Below, piece by piece: positions 21,017-29,986 of a DNA stretch of 64,000 bases (positions within the stretch are counted from its first letter, which is position 1; each line of letters starts with the position of its first letter). The stretch is from Acidobacteriaceae bacterium. Its GTDB lineage: Bacteria; Acidobacteriota; Terriglobia; Terriglobales; Acidobacteriaceae. Where the stretch lies: the NCBI GenBank assembly GCA_003139095.1, contig PLHW01000039.1, forward strand, positions 1-64,000. Reading direction: 5' to 3'. Under the pieces are notes generated by a model that saw only the letters and a program-made list of their open reading frames with translations, made no database searches and was not told the DNA's origin. A program made the translations under genes and the position numbers.

Positions 21017-22030
21017 ATGCCTCAAGCCGGGCCGCAGGGATTGCAAAAAGCCGCGATTTTGATGGTGCTGCTCGGCGAGGAAGCCGCCAGCCAGATCTAC
21101 CGTCATCTGCCGGAGAAGGACGTGCAGCGGCTGACGGAGCGGATCGCGGAACTGGAGCAGGTGAAGGCGGAGACGGCGCTGTCGGTGCTCGAGGAGTACC
21201 AGCGGCTGATGGTCACGCAGGGCTATCTGGCCGAGGGCGGTCCGGACTACGCCAAGAAGCTGCTGGTGAAGGCCTTTGGCGACGCGGGAGCACAGGAACT
21301 GATGGACCAGTTGACGAAAGCCGCCGAACTGAGCGCGGTGCAGCTGGAGAGCCTGCAGAACGCCGATCCGCAGCAGCTGGCGAAGTTTCTCGAAGGCGAG
21401 CATCCGCAGACGATTGCGCTGATCCTGGCGCACCTGAACGCGCGCCAGGCATCGGCGCTGCTGATGCGGCTGCCGGAGGAAGTGCGCGCGGGGACGGTGA
21501 AGCGCCTGGCCCAGCTGCGGCAGTTCTCTCCGGATGTGGCGCGCAAGGTCTCGCTGGCGCTGCATAAACGGCTGGAATCGCTCGGCGAGCAGAGCCGGCG
21601 CGCGTATGCGGGATTCAAGGGCGCCGCCGACATGCTGAACCAGCTCGACCCGAACACGGGGAAGGGGATTCTGGAGAACATCGAAAAAGACGATCCGAAG
21701 ATGGCGCTGGCGATCCGCAACCTGATGTTCACCTTCGAAGACTTGCTGGGCGTGCCGGAGGCGGGCATTCGCGAGCTGCTCGGACAGCTGGAGAAAAAGA
21801 CGCTGGCGCTGGCGCTGCGAGGCGCGTCGGAGGAGCTGAAGATTTTGATCTTCAAATCCATGTCGTCGCGCGCGGTGGAGATGCTGAAAGAAGACATGGA
21901 AGTGCTGGGGCCGGTGCGCTCGAAGGACGTGAACCAGGCGCAGCGGGAGATCGTGGAGGCGGCGCGTAAGCTGGAAGCGGAAGGGAAGCTGGTGTTGAGC
22001 GCCGAGTCGCAGGAGGAGTATGTCGTCTAG
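21017..22030 (+). CDS. fliG: Flagellar motor switch protein FliG
   Basis: KAAILMVLLGEEAASQIYRHLPEKDVQRLTERIAEL; EHPQTIALILAHL; MFTFEDLLGV. Confidence 0.96.
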   Translation: MPQAGPQGLQKAAILMVLLGEEAASQIYRHLPEKDVQRLTERIAELEQVKAETALSVLEEYQRLMVTQGYLAEGGPDYAKKLLVKAFGDAGAQELMDQLTKAAELSAVQLESLQNADPQQLAKFLEGEHPQTIALILAHLNARQASALLMRLPEEVRAGTVKRLAQLRQFSPDVARKVSLALHKRLESLGEQSRRAYAGFKGAADMLNQLDPNTGKGILENIEKDDPKMALAIRNLMFTFEDLLGVPEAGIRELLGQLEKKTLALALRGASEELKILIFKSMSSRAVEMLKEDMEVLGPVRSKDVNQAQREIVEAARKLEAEGKLVLSAESQEEYVV

Positions 22031-22691
22031 CGCGCCGAAACTTGCGCCTGAGGCAGAGCCTGCGCCGTTTCGTTACGCGGAGGCCGGAGTGGCGGGTGCG
22101 GGCGCGGGCATGAACGCGGAGCAGGCGGCGGAGCGCCAGCACCGCCAGGAGACGGACGCCTTCGAGAGCGGACGGCAGGCGGGCCAGCAGCAGGTGGAGG
22201 CCGCGGTTCGGCAGCAGCGCGAGCAGACGCTCCGGGCGCTGGAGGATTTCGCGAAGGAACGCACCTCTTACTATCGGCGGGTGGAAGCCGAGGTGGTGCA
22301 ACTGGCGCTCGGGATTGCGCGCAAGATTCTGCACCGGGAGGCGCAGCTGGACGCGCATCTGCTGGCGGGAATTGTGCGGGTGACGCTGGACCAGATGGAT
22401 GCCGGAACGAATGTGGAACTGCATGTGCCGCCGCGGGAGGCGGCCGACTGGCGCCACTATTTTTCCTGCCAGATCGAGGGCTCGCCGATGCCCGAAGTGC
22501 GGGAGGATGCAGCGCTTCCGGCGGGGGGCTGCCGGGTCGAGACAGCGCTCGGCACCACCGAAGTCGGTCTGGAGGCGCAACTGAAGGAGATTGAAACGGG
22601 ATTGCTCGATCTGCTGGCCGAGCGGCCGGGGAGCGATGTTCCGTCGGCAGCACCCGGCGGGAACACGAAGGCGACGGGCCAGGCGAGATGA
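22020..22691 (+). CDS. fliH: Flagellar export ATPase regulator FliH
   Basis: Between fliG and fliI; VVQLALGIARKILHREAQLDAHLLAGIVRVTLDQM. Confidence 0.85.
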   Translation: MSSSAPKLAPEAEPAPFRYAEAGVAGAGAGMNAEQAAERQHRQETDAFESGRQAGQQQVEAAVRQQREQTLRALEDFAKERTSYYRRVEAEVVQLALGIARKILHREAQLDAHLLAGIVRVTLDQMDAGTNVELHVPPREAADWRHYFSCQIEGSPMPEVREDAALPAGGCRVETALGTTEVGLEAQLKEIETGLLDLLAERPGSDVPSAAPGGNTKATGQAR

Positions 22692-23995
22692 CGGCGCCGC
22701 TTCTTCCCGGGTTCGTGGCGCAGGTCGAGCAGTGCTCGCCGTTGCGCTGGCGGGGCAAGGTGACGCAGGTAGTTGGGCAACTGATCGAATCGGAGGGGCC
22801 GTATTCGACCATCGGGGAGGCCTGCGAGATAGTGGACTCGGCGGGACGGAGATGGCCGGGGGAGATTGTGGGCTTCCGCGGCCATACCGTACTCTCGATG
22901 GCGCTGCGGCGTCCGACGGGGATCCGATATGGCGATCAGGTGGTTGTGCTGGGGCGGCGGCCGTCGCTGCGTCTTGGGGAAGAGCTGCTGGGGCGTGTGC
23001 TGGACGGGGCGGGCGATCCGATCGATTCGGGGCCGAACCCGGGGAGCCGCGAGCGCGGGGTGCTGGACCGGGAGGCGCCGCTGGCGCTGGCCCGAACGCC
23101 CATCCGTGAGCCGCTCGGTTGCGGCATTCGAGCCGTGGACGGCTTCCTGACGTGCGGACGAGGCCAGCGGGTGGGAATTTTTGGCGGCAGCGGCGTGGGC
23201 AAGAGCACGCTGATCGGGATGATGGCGCGCAACACGAATGCCGATCTGACGGTGCTGGGGCTGATCGGAGAACGTGGGCGCGAGGTGGGCGAACTGCTGG
23301 GGACGCTGGGAGCGGAGGGCCGGCGGCGCGCAGTGGTGGTGGTTTCGACATCCGACCAGGACCCACTGCTGCGGATTCGCGCGGGGCTGGCGGCGACGAC
23401 GATTGCCGAATATTTTTGCGCGCGCGGGAAGCACGTGCTGCTGGTCGTCGATTCGCTGACGCGCCTGGCGATGGCGCAGCGCGAGATAGGCCTCGCGGCG
23501 GGCGAGCCGCCCACCGCGAAAGGCTACACCCCATCGGTGTTCACGCTGCTCTCGCGTCTGATCGAGCGGGCGGGCGCATTTGGAGCGGGCACGATCACGG
23601 GGTTTTACACGGTGCTGATGGAAGGGGACGATGAAAACGATCCGCTGGTGGATGCGGCGCGCGCGCTGCTGGACGGGCACATCATGCTGAACCGGCGGCT
23701 GGCCGCGGAGAGCCATTATCCGCCGATCGCGGTGCTGGACAGCATCAGCCGGATTATGCCGGCGGTAGTTTCGGCGGAGCATCTGGCGAAGGCGGGCGCG
23801 ATCCGGCGCCTGCTCGCGACCTACAAAGGATCGGAAGAACTGATCCGCATCGGCGCGTACCAGAAGGGCAGCGATGGGGATCTGGATCGCGCCATCGCGC
23901 TGATGCCGGCACTGCGCGAATTCCTGATGCAGTCCACGAAGGAAGTGGCGGGAATCCAGGACTCCATCGAGCGGCTGATGGCATTGCCCGCCTGA
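22688..23995 (+). CDS. fliI: Flagellum-specific ATP synthase FliI
   Basis: GIFGGSGVGKSTLIGMMARN; LLVVDSLTRLAMAQREIGLAAGEPPTAKGYTPSVF. Confidence 0.96.
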   Translation: MTAPLLPGFVAQVEQCSPLRWRGKVTQVVGQLIESEGPYSTIGEACEIVDSAGRRWPGEIVGFRGHTVLSMALRRPTGIRYGDQVVVLGRRPSLRLGEELLGRVLDGAGDPIDSGPNPGSRERGVLDREAPLALARTPIREPLGCGIRAVDGFLTCGRGQRVGIFGGSGVGKSTLIGMMARNTNADLTVLGLIGERGREVGELLGTLGAEGRRRAVVVVSTSDQDPLLRIRAGLAATTIAEYFCARGKHVLLVVDSLTRLAMAQREIGLAAGEPPTAKGYTPSVFTLLSRLIERAGAFGAGTITGFYTVLMEGDDENDPLVDAARALLDGHIMLNRRLAAESHYPPIAVLDSISRIMPAVVSAEHLAKAGAIRRLLATYKGSEELIRIGAYQKGSDGDLDRAIALMPALREFLMQSTKEVAGIQDSIERLMALPA

Positions 23996-24002
23996 AAACC
24001 TT

Positions 24003-24443
24003 ATGTCTTTCCGCTTCGCGCTCGCGCCCCTGTTGCGGCTTCGCCAGAGTGTGGAGCGGCAGCGCATGCTGGCGCTGCAGGATGCCAACGCGCAACTTTC
24101 GCGCGCCAAGAACCGGCTGGAAGAACTGGAGAACTTTCTCGCCCAGTCGGCGGAGGCCGATGCGGCCGCATTGGCCGAGGCGCGCCGGGCAGTCGAAATC
24201 CAGTTTGCAAATCTAGTCTACGAACAACTGCAGCAAGCCTGCCTGCAGTTGCGGGATGAAATCCGCGGGCTGGAGGAAGCGCGCCAAAAAGCCGCCGAGG
24301 CGTACCGGCAGGCCTTCCGCGAACGAGAAATTCTCGAAGCTCTGCGCAGCCGCGAACGGCAAGCGTATCGGCTCGAAGCGGCGCGGCGCGAGCAGCGGGA
24401 ACTGGATGCCGCGTTTCTGCTGCAGCGCTGGCACCGGGAATAG
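24003..24443 (+). CDS. fliJ: Flagellar export chaperone FliJ
   Basis: 146 aa coiled-coil protein, N-terminal FRFALAPLLRLRQSVERQRM, downstream of fliI. Confidence 0.8.
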   Translation: MSFRFALAPLLRLRQSVERQRMLALQDANAQLSRAKNRLEELENFLAQSAEADAAALAEARRAVEIQFANLVYEQLQQACLQLRDEIRGLEEARQKAAEAYRQAFREREILEALRSRERQAYRLEAARREQRELDAAFLLQRWHRE

Positions 24444-24468
24444 GGCTGAATTTGCCGCGTTCGGTTAG

Positions 24469-24487
24469 GCAAGCATTGCCTGCTTGC
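24469..24487. other. Perfect hairpin GCAAGCA-TTGCC-TGCTTGC after fliJ
   Basis: 7-bp stem, 5-nt loop; no T-tract. Confidence 0.5.
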
Positions 24488-24599
24488 GGGTTCTGAGGGG
24501 CCGGGGGGCGGCGCGGCTGCCGGATATTTTCCGCGTAAGTTGCTGAAACGACCGTTCCCGCGCGGGTTCTTCCCAGATGGCTCCGGCACGAACCGAGAA

Positions 24600-24615
24600 T
24601 GGCGTCAGGACTGCA
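24600..24615 (+). promoter_or_regulatory. Candidate sigma-54 promoter TGGCGT-CAGGA-CTGCA upstream of fliK
   Basis: GG-N10-GC spacing, 20 nt upstream of the fliK ATG. Confidence 0.4.
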
Positions 24616-24635
24616 AATGGGTTGGTGGTATTGCG

Positions 24636-26969
24636 ATGCACATCGATCTGCTGGCCATTTCGAAGTCGAACGCCGCGAGCGGGCCGCAAGCTTCTCCAGG
24701 CATGACGCAGAAGGGCGCGAGTTTCTCGGACGCGCTGGCCTCGTCGACGGGAGCAGCGGAACCGGAGTCGCAGTCGCCATCCCATGCCAATTCCAATCGG
24801 GCAAGCGATGATTCGAGCGCGACGGCGCCGGGCGGTGCAGAGAAGCAGAGCGCCAACCCACAGTCCGCGGTCGCAAAAACCGGTGCTGGAGTTGTGGGCG
24901 GGAAGCCGGTCGCGACGGCAAATGTTGTTTCGAAGTCGGGGCCGACGGCAGCAAAACCCGCGGCCAGTTGCGCGGCAAACGGAGCTGTCAAAACGAAGGC
25001 AGTCATCCCGACATCCCCAGGAACCCAAGCTCAGCCTCAATCTTCCCCCTTGGCGAACTCCGCAATTCCATCGACGGTTGTGCTGGATCTGGCGCAGAAG
25101 ATGGAACTGGCCGGTCCGGCTGCCCCGGTTGCCCCGGTTGCCTCGTCTGCTTCGGTCGATCCGGCTACCCAGCTGGCCGGCGATTTCGAAGACGCATTTC
25201 TCGGAGCGGCTCCGGGCGCTCTGCCGGGCGGGGTCGCAAACGTACCTGCAAATACCGGGCCCGCGGGCGGAGCGAGCGGCCCGTCCGCTCCGAATCCGCA
25301 AACGGCCCCAACTTCCACATCAGCACCGTCACCGCAAACGCTGGCAGGAACGGTTTCGACGCTTCCCGCGTTTTCGGGCCCGTCTTCTTCAGTTCAATCT
25401 TCTTCAGTTGAATCTTCCGAGTCCTCGTCCGAACCAAGCCCGGATGCGGGAGTTCGGAACTTCGCTTTTCCGGCCGATGCCAAAACGGCCGATGGCAAAA
25501 CTTCGAATGCGACCAACGCGGCAGGGGAAGCGGATGAGATCGATTCGCGATTCGCGCCCGCGACGAGTGGGGTGGATCAACCCGCCGATCCGGGTGCGGC
25601 AGATCGGGGATTCAGCACAAATCTGGCGCCTGCGGCCGCGGCCCCAGTCTCCACCGGTGAACTGCAGACTGCGCCCGGCAATACGGCGGGGAACAATGGC
25701 CCCTTGAATCCGCTTCCGGAATTACCTGCGAATGCGCTCGCCGGCAAGGCCGCAGAAGGTCAGCCTGAACCGGGATCGGCGTCCGTCTCGTCCGGAACGA
25801 CAATCTCGCCCGCGTCGAGCATTCCACCGGATACAGGCGCCGCATTGCCGTCTTCGCCTGCGGTGCCGCAGACTCCCGCTGCGCGTGGCGGAGAGCAGCC
25901 GTCTTCCTCAACGGGCAGTGCAGATCCAGCAAATTCGGCCCCGTTCAATGCGGTGGTTGCCACGTTGCATGCCCCGCGCGTTGGCCCGGAGCCGGTTTCG
26001 TCGTCACTCGCTGAATCGACGCGAGCGGCTTCGGGTGCGGCGACCGACGCGAGCCCGCGGGCGCAGGTCGAGAACAATAGGGCGGCGCCGGCGGCGGGTA
26101 TTCTCTCCGACGCTCTGGGGGCGCAATTCGCGCCAGGGGTTGATTCGTCGATCGGGCAAGATACCGGGTCGGGCGCGGGCGCGCCGGCTTCGAGCGCGAG
26201 CTCGAACGATCCCGATGCAAAAGGCGCAACGAATTCCTCCACGAAAGGGCAGACCAGCAGCCCGGCGAATGCGAGTACTCCGTCGTCCGGAGATGCGGAG
26301 AAGACTTCCGTATTGGCCGATGCCGCCACGGCTTTCGTGGCGCCGGTTGCCGTGCATGATAGTTCGGGCAACCCGGCTAGTTCCGGCAATGTTAGTTCCG
26401 GCAGTCCTGCCATCGCGGTTTCTGCGCCGCCGCCAAACGGCGAAATGCCCACCGCTTCCGAAAAATCCGCGGCACCCGAACTTGCGCCGGCGCACCAGAT
26501 GCTCGATTCGGCGCCGCTGCCGCCGGCGGGAGATGCCGTGCCCGCGGCGCTGGCCGCCCACCTGGCAGCCGATTCCGCGACGCTCCAGATGCACCTTGGA
26601 ATCCACACCACTGCCTTTGGCAACGTCGAGATTCACACGGTGATCGAGCAGAGCCAGGTTGGGGTTGCGATTCACGGCGACCGCGACATGGCGCACTGGT
26701 TCAATTCCGAAGTGGATACGCTGGAGACGGGACTGAAGGGCCAGCATTTAAACCTGACGGGAGTGAATTTCTCGAGCGATCGTTACGCGGCCCAGACTGC
26801 CAGCGGATTTCAGCAGGGGCAGCCACACCAAAATCTCCCCCAGAACCAAACTTCGTATGCCGCGGCGACGGCAATTGACGCCGCGGGGAGCGAGCCTGCG
26901 ATCGAAACCGACTTAATCGCCGCACTTCCCGGGCAGAGGCGGGAGACGCGTGTGAGCATTCTTGCGTAG
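24636..26969 (+). CDS. fliK: Flagellar hook-length control protein FliK-like
   Basis: Long Ser/Ala/Pro-rich region then C-terminal LQMHLGIHTTAFGNVEIHTVIEQSQVGVAIHGDRDMAHWF; between fliJ and flgD. Confidence 0.8.
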   Translation: MHIDLLAISKSNAASGPQASPGMTQKGASFSDALASSTGAAEPESQSPSHANSNRASDDSSATAPGGAEKQSANPQSAVAKTGAGVVGGKPVATANVVSKSGPTAAKPAASCAANGAVKTKAVIPTSPGTQAQPQSSPLANSAIPSTVVLDLAQKMELAGPAAPVAPVASSASVDPATQLAGDFEDAFLGAAPGALPGGVANVPANTGPAGGASGPSAPNPQTAPTSTSAPSPQTLAGTVSTLPAFSGPSSSVQSSSVESSESSSEPSPDAGVRNFAFPADAKTADGKTSNATNAAGEADEIDSRFAPATSGVDQPADPGAADRGFSTNLAPAAAAPVSTGELQTAPGNTAGNNGPLNPLPELPANALAGKAAEGQPEPGSASVSSGTTISPASSIPPDTGAALPSSPAVPQTPAARGGEQPSSSTGSADPANSAPFNAVVATLHAPRVGPEPVSSSLAESTRAASGAATDASPRAQVENNRAAPAAGILSDALGAQFAPGVDSSIGQDTGSGAGAPASSASSNDPDAKGATNSSTKGQTSSPANASTPSSGDAEKTSVLADAATAFVAPVAVHDSSGNPASSGNVSSGSPAIAVSAPPPNGEMPTASEKSAAPELAPAHQMLDSAPLPPAGDAVPAALAAHLAADSATLQMHLGIHTTAFGNVEIHTVIEQSQVGVAIHGDRDMAHWFNSEVDTLETGLKGQHLNLTGVNFSSDRYAAQTASGFQQGQPHQNLPQNQTSYAAATAIDAAGSEPAIETDLIAALPGQRRETRVSILA

Positions 26970-26977
26970 GAGACGCT

Positions 26978-27343
26978 ATGTATATACCGTTGCTTCAATC
27001 TCTCGGTTCTTCGCATGCGGCAGCCACGACGCCGCAATCGACCGGTGCGAGTTCGTCCAGTTCCTCTTCGTCGTCGAGCGACGGAACGGGCGGGCTGGAT
27101 ACCATGTTCCTGCAACTGCTGTCGGCGCAGCTCCAGGCACAGAGTCCGATCGATCCGCTCGATCCCAACCAGTTTGTTGCCCAGTTGGCGCAGTTCCAGT
27201 CGCTCAGTGAGCTGACGCAAATCGATCAGCTCATGGAAACATTGGTCACCAACACCACCCCCGGGAGCTCGGGCGGCAGTGGACAGTCCGCTTCCGCTGC
27301 CGGTTTTACGGCCAGTGCAGCTATTAATTTCCCAACCCATTAA
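26978..27343 (+). CDS. flgD: Flagellar hook capping protein FlgD
   Basis: DTMFLQLLSAQLQAQSPIDPLDPNQFVAQLAQFQSLSELTQI. Confidence 0.95.
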   Translation: MYIPLLQSLGSSHAAATTPQSTGASSSSSSSSSSDGTGGLDTMFLQLLSAQLQAQSPIDPLDPNQFVAQLAQFQSLSELTQIDQLMETLVTNTTPGSSGGSGQSASAAGFTASAAINFPTH

Positions 27344-27352
27344 GGAGCCAGT

Positions 27353-28630
27353 ATGCCTTCGTTTTCAGTGCCACTTTCCGGATTAAACGCCAGTTCGACC
27401 GCCCTCTCGACGATTGCGAACAATCTGGCCAACCTCAACACGATTGGATACAAAGACCAGCAGGTGCAGTTCGCGGATCTTTACTATCAGAGCATCGGGT
27501 CGGATGGCGCGGGCGATCCGATTCAACAAGGGGCGGGTGTGGAAGTCAGCTCGCAGCCCTCCGACTTCACGCAAGGCGACGTCACGGCGACCGGTCTGGC
27601 GACGGACGTGGCGATTAACGGGAACGGCTTCTTCGTGGTGCAGGAGAACGGAGTCCAGAGTTACACACGCGCCGGGAATTTCGAGGTAGGCACCAACAAC
27701 CTGCTGGAGACGGCAAACGGCCAGGAAGTGGTGGGATACCAGGCCGTGAAAGGTGCGATCGATACCAGCGGAGGGCTCACGTCCCTTGAGCTCGGCGCGG
27801 GAACGACCAGTCCCGCCAGCGTCACCGCCAACCTGCAGATGACCACGAACCTGGATGCGACGGCGGCGGTGGGCACCGTTTACTCGGCGCCGGCTGCGAC
27901 CATTTACGACTCGCTGGGCGCGAGCCACCAGGTCACCATCACGTACACCAAGACCGATACGAACACGTGGAGCTACCAGGTTTCGATACCCGCGGGCGAC
28001 CTCAATCCCGTCAACGGCGTAGCGCAAACGGGGATCTTGTCAACGGGCACGTTGACCTTTGACGGCAACGGGAATCTCGCCTCCGACACGATCGGCAGCG
28101 GAACGGCAAATACGCCGCCCGTCGACATCACGGGAATTCAAATCACGGGCTTCGCCGATGGAGCGAGCGATCAGAGCTTTAACTGGAATGTGCTGAACGG
28201 GACGACACCGGTCATCACGCAACTGGCTTCGGCGGACAGCACGGCGTCCATTCAGCAAGATGGCACGAGCAGCGGGACATTGGAGAACTTCAGCATTGGC
28301 TCCGATGGCACGATTACGGGCGCGTTCAGCAACGGGACGACGGCCATTCTGGGGCAGATTGCGCTGGCCAGTTTTGCGGACGAGCAGGGCCTGTCGCGGA
28401 ATGGGAACAACGATTTTTCGACGACGCTCGCTTCCGGCCAGGCGACCATCGGAGCGCCAACGACGGGCGGTCTGGGAAGTATCTCGGGCGGCGCGCTGGA
28501 ACAATCAAACGTGGATATCGCCACCGAGTTTGCGAACCTGATCGTGGCGCAGCGCAGTTACGAAGCGAACGCACGGGTGGTCACAACGTTCGACCAGGTG
28601 GCGCAGGACACGATCAACCTGAAGCAATAG
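27353..28630 (+). CDS. flgE: Flagellar hook protein FlgE
   Basis: LSGLNASSTALSTIANNLANLNTIGYKDQQ; C-terminal ALEQSNVDIATEFANLIVAQRSYEANARVVTTFDQ. Confidence 0.95.
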   Translation: MPSFSVPLSGLNASSTALSTIANNLANLNTIGYKDQQVQFADLYYQSIGSDGAGDPIQQGAGVEVSSQPSDFTQGDVTATGLATDVAINGNGFFVVQENGVQSYTRAGNFEVGTNNLLETANGQEVVGYQAVKGAIDTSGGLTSLELGAGTTSPASVTANLQMTTNLDATAAVGTVYSAPAATIYDSLGASHQVTITYTKTDTNTWSYQVSIPAGDLNPVNGVAQTGILSTGTLTFDGNGNLASDTIGSGTANTPPVDITGIQITGFADGASDQSFNWNVLNGTTPVITQLASADSTASIQQDGTSSGTLENFSIGSDGTITGAFSNGTTAILGQIALASFADEQGLSRNGNNDFSTTLASGQATIGAPTTGGLGSISGGALEQSNVDIATEFANLIVAQRSYEANARVVTTFDQVAQDTINLKQ

Positions 28631-28771
28631 TACGGTTGGGGTGGGGAGACTTTGCCGCGGAGCAAGAGGACGGTGCCGGTTGGCGGCGTTTGCTAGATCT
28701 TTCTAATGTGAACTCTTTAAGAGAAGAGGGATCTTTCAGAAAGCGCGCATTGGACTGGCGGCGGGAGGGAT

Positions 28772-28821
28772 GGCGTTTGCGGAAGGCTTTGATATTGCAG
28801 CGCCTTCCGCCTACGCCTTTT
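28772..28821 (+). terminator. Intrinsic terminator-like hairpin between flgE and fliL
   Basis: GGCG-TTT-GCGGAAGGC ... GCCTTCCGC-CTA-CGCC followed by TTTT; perfect 9-bp inner stem. Confidence 0.6.
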
Positions 28822-28843
28822 GGATGACCGGGCCCCTCCCCCT

Positions 28844-28859
28844 CGGCCTGTGGCTTGCA
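28844..28859 (+). promoter_or_regulatory. Candidate sigma-54 promoter CGGCCT-GTGGC-TTGCA upstream of fliL
   Basis: Perfect -12 TTGCA with correct spacing to -24 GG, right after the terminator-like hairpin. Confidence 0.4.
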
Positions 28860-28870
28860 CTTCGATCTGC

Positions 28871-29368
28871 ATGGCCGAAGCGCAAGTGAATGCGGGAAAG
28901 ACATTTCCGAATACGACGAACGCGAGCCCGGGCGCGCGAGTCCCGGGGAAGAGAGCGGGACGTTACTGGATCTATGGCGCCATCGCCGCGCTGGCAGTAA
29001 CGGCTGGAATTTTTTATTGGATCGACTCGGGCGGGGGCGAGCGAGCGGGAGGAGGCGCGGCGAGCGAATCGGCGCTTCCACTCGAGACTTTTGTCGTCAA
29101 TCTCGATAGCGGCACTCAGCGGGGCTATTTGCGCATTGGCATCACGCTGGGAATGGCGCACGCGCTGCCCCGCAATCAGCAGGACGCAGCGATCGCCGGC
29201 GTACGCGATGCCATCCTTTCCGTGCTTGCCAGCGCCAAGGTTGAGCAACTGCTGACCGCCGAAGGCAAGGAACAGCTCAAAGCCGATCTGCTGCGCGCCA
29301 TCTCGGCGCGCGCGCCGCAACTGGGCGTCGAGAACGTGTACTTCACCGAATTTCTGGTGCAGATGTAA
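28871..29368 (+). CDS. fliL: Flagellar basal-body-associated protein FliL
   Basis: Single TM then LETFVVNLDSGTQRGYLRIGITLGMA...VENVYFTEFLVQM. Start uncertain. Confidence 0.88.
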   Translation: MAEAQVNAGKTFPNTTNASPGARVPGKRAGRYWIYGAIAALAVTAGIFYWIDSGGGERAGGGAASESALPLETFVVNLDSGTQRGYLRIGITLGMAHALPRNQQDAAIAGVRDAILSVLASAKVEQLLTAEGKEQLKADLLRAISARAPQLGVENVYFTEFLVQM

Positions 29369-29661
29369 TGGCCGCCGCCGCCCAACCCAGCCCCGAGGTT
29401 CCGGCCAAGACGAAGCCGGAGACAGCCGCGGCCGATCCGTGGGCGAGGGTGGAAGGCTTGCCTTGCCTGCTTTCGATCGAGATCACGGTTCCCGGTTTTA
29501 AAGTCGCCGACCTGATCGGCCTGCAACCGGGCCACCTGATCGATACACATTGGACGGTCGGGCAGGATGTTCCGCTGCTCATCAACGGACAACTGGCGGC
29601 CTGGAGCGAGTTCGAGATTTTGAACAATCGCGTAGCCGTGCGCTTGACGGAGCTTGCCTGA
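29368..29661 (+). CDS. fliN: Flagellar motor switch protein FliN (SpoA domain)
   Basis: LLSIEITVPGFKVADLIGLQPGHLIDTHWTVGQDVPLLINGQLAAWSEFEILNNRVAVRLTEL. Confidence 0.88.
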   Translation: MAAAAQPSPEVPAKTKPETAAADPWARVEGLPCLLSIEITVPGFKVADLIGLQPGHLIDTHWTVGQDVPLLINGQLAAWSEFEILNNRVAVRLTELA

Positions 29662-29662
29662 G

Positions 29663-29986
29663 ATGGAAATTCGCCCCTTGCCGCTGATCCTGAAGACGCC
29701 GAGGAAGCCAGGGAACAGGTTTGCGCCGCTGCTGGCGGGGATTCACAAGAAACTGCAGACCATCTACCGCGCCCTTGTCCGGCGCACGCTGCGGCGGCCG
29801 AAATCGCTCGTCCTGGTGGAGAGTTCGGCGCTCGGCGACCGGCGTTTTGTCACGGTGGTGGAGTTTGAAGGACAACGCTTTCTGATCGGCTCCAGTCCTT
29901 CCTCGGTCAGCCTGCTGGCGCGTCTGCCCGATGCGGCGCCGGGAAGTGGGGCTGCGATCGCGGCGATCGACGGGGAAGAGCGATGA
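29663..29986 (+). CDS. fliO: FliO-like protein apparently lacking a TM helix
   Basis: SLVLVESSALGDRRFVTVVEFEGQRFLIGSSPSSVSLLARLP; position between fliN and fliP. Confidence 0.7.
   Translation: MEIRPLPLILKTPRKPGNRFAPLLAGIHKKLQTIYRALVRRTLRRPKSLVLVESSALGDRRFVTVVEFEGQRFLIGSSPSSVSLLARLPDAAPGSGAAIAAIDGEER

Noticed and set aside
19949-21565. 538-aa minus-strand ORF opposite fliF/fliG
   Set aside because: Arg/His/Leu-rich shadow translation of a high-GC coding strand; the plus strand encodes clear FliF and FliG.
24784-26643. Arg/Pro-rich ORFs in alternative frames of fliK
   Set aside because: Frame-shifted readings of a low-complexity Ser/Ala/Pro gene.
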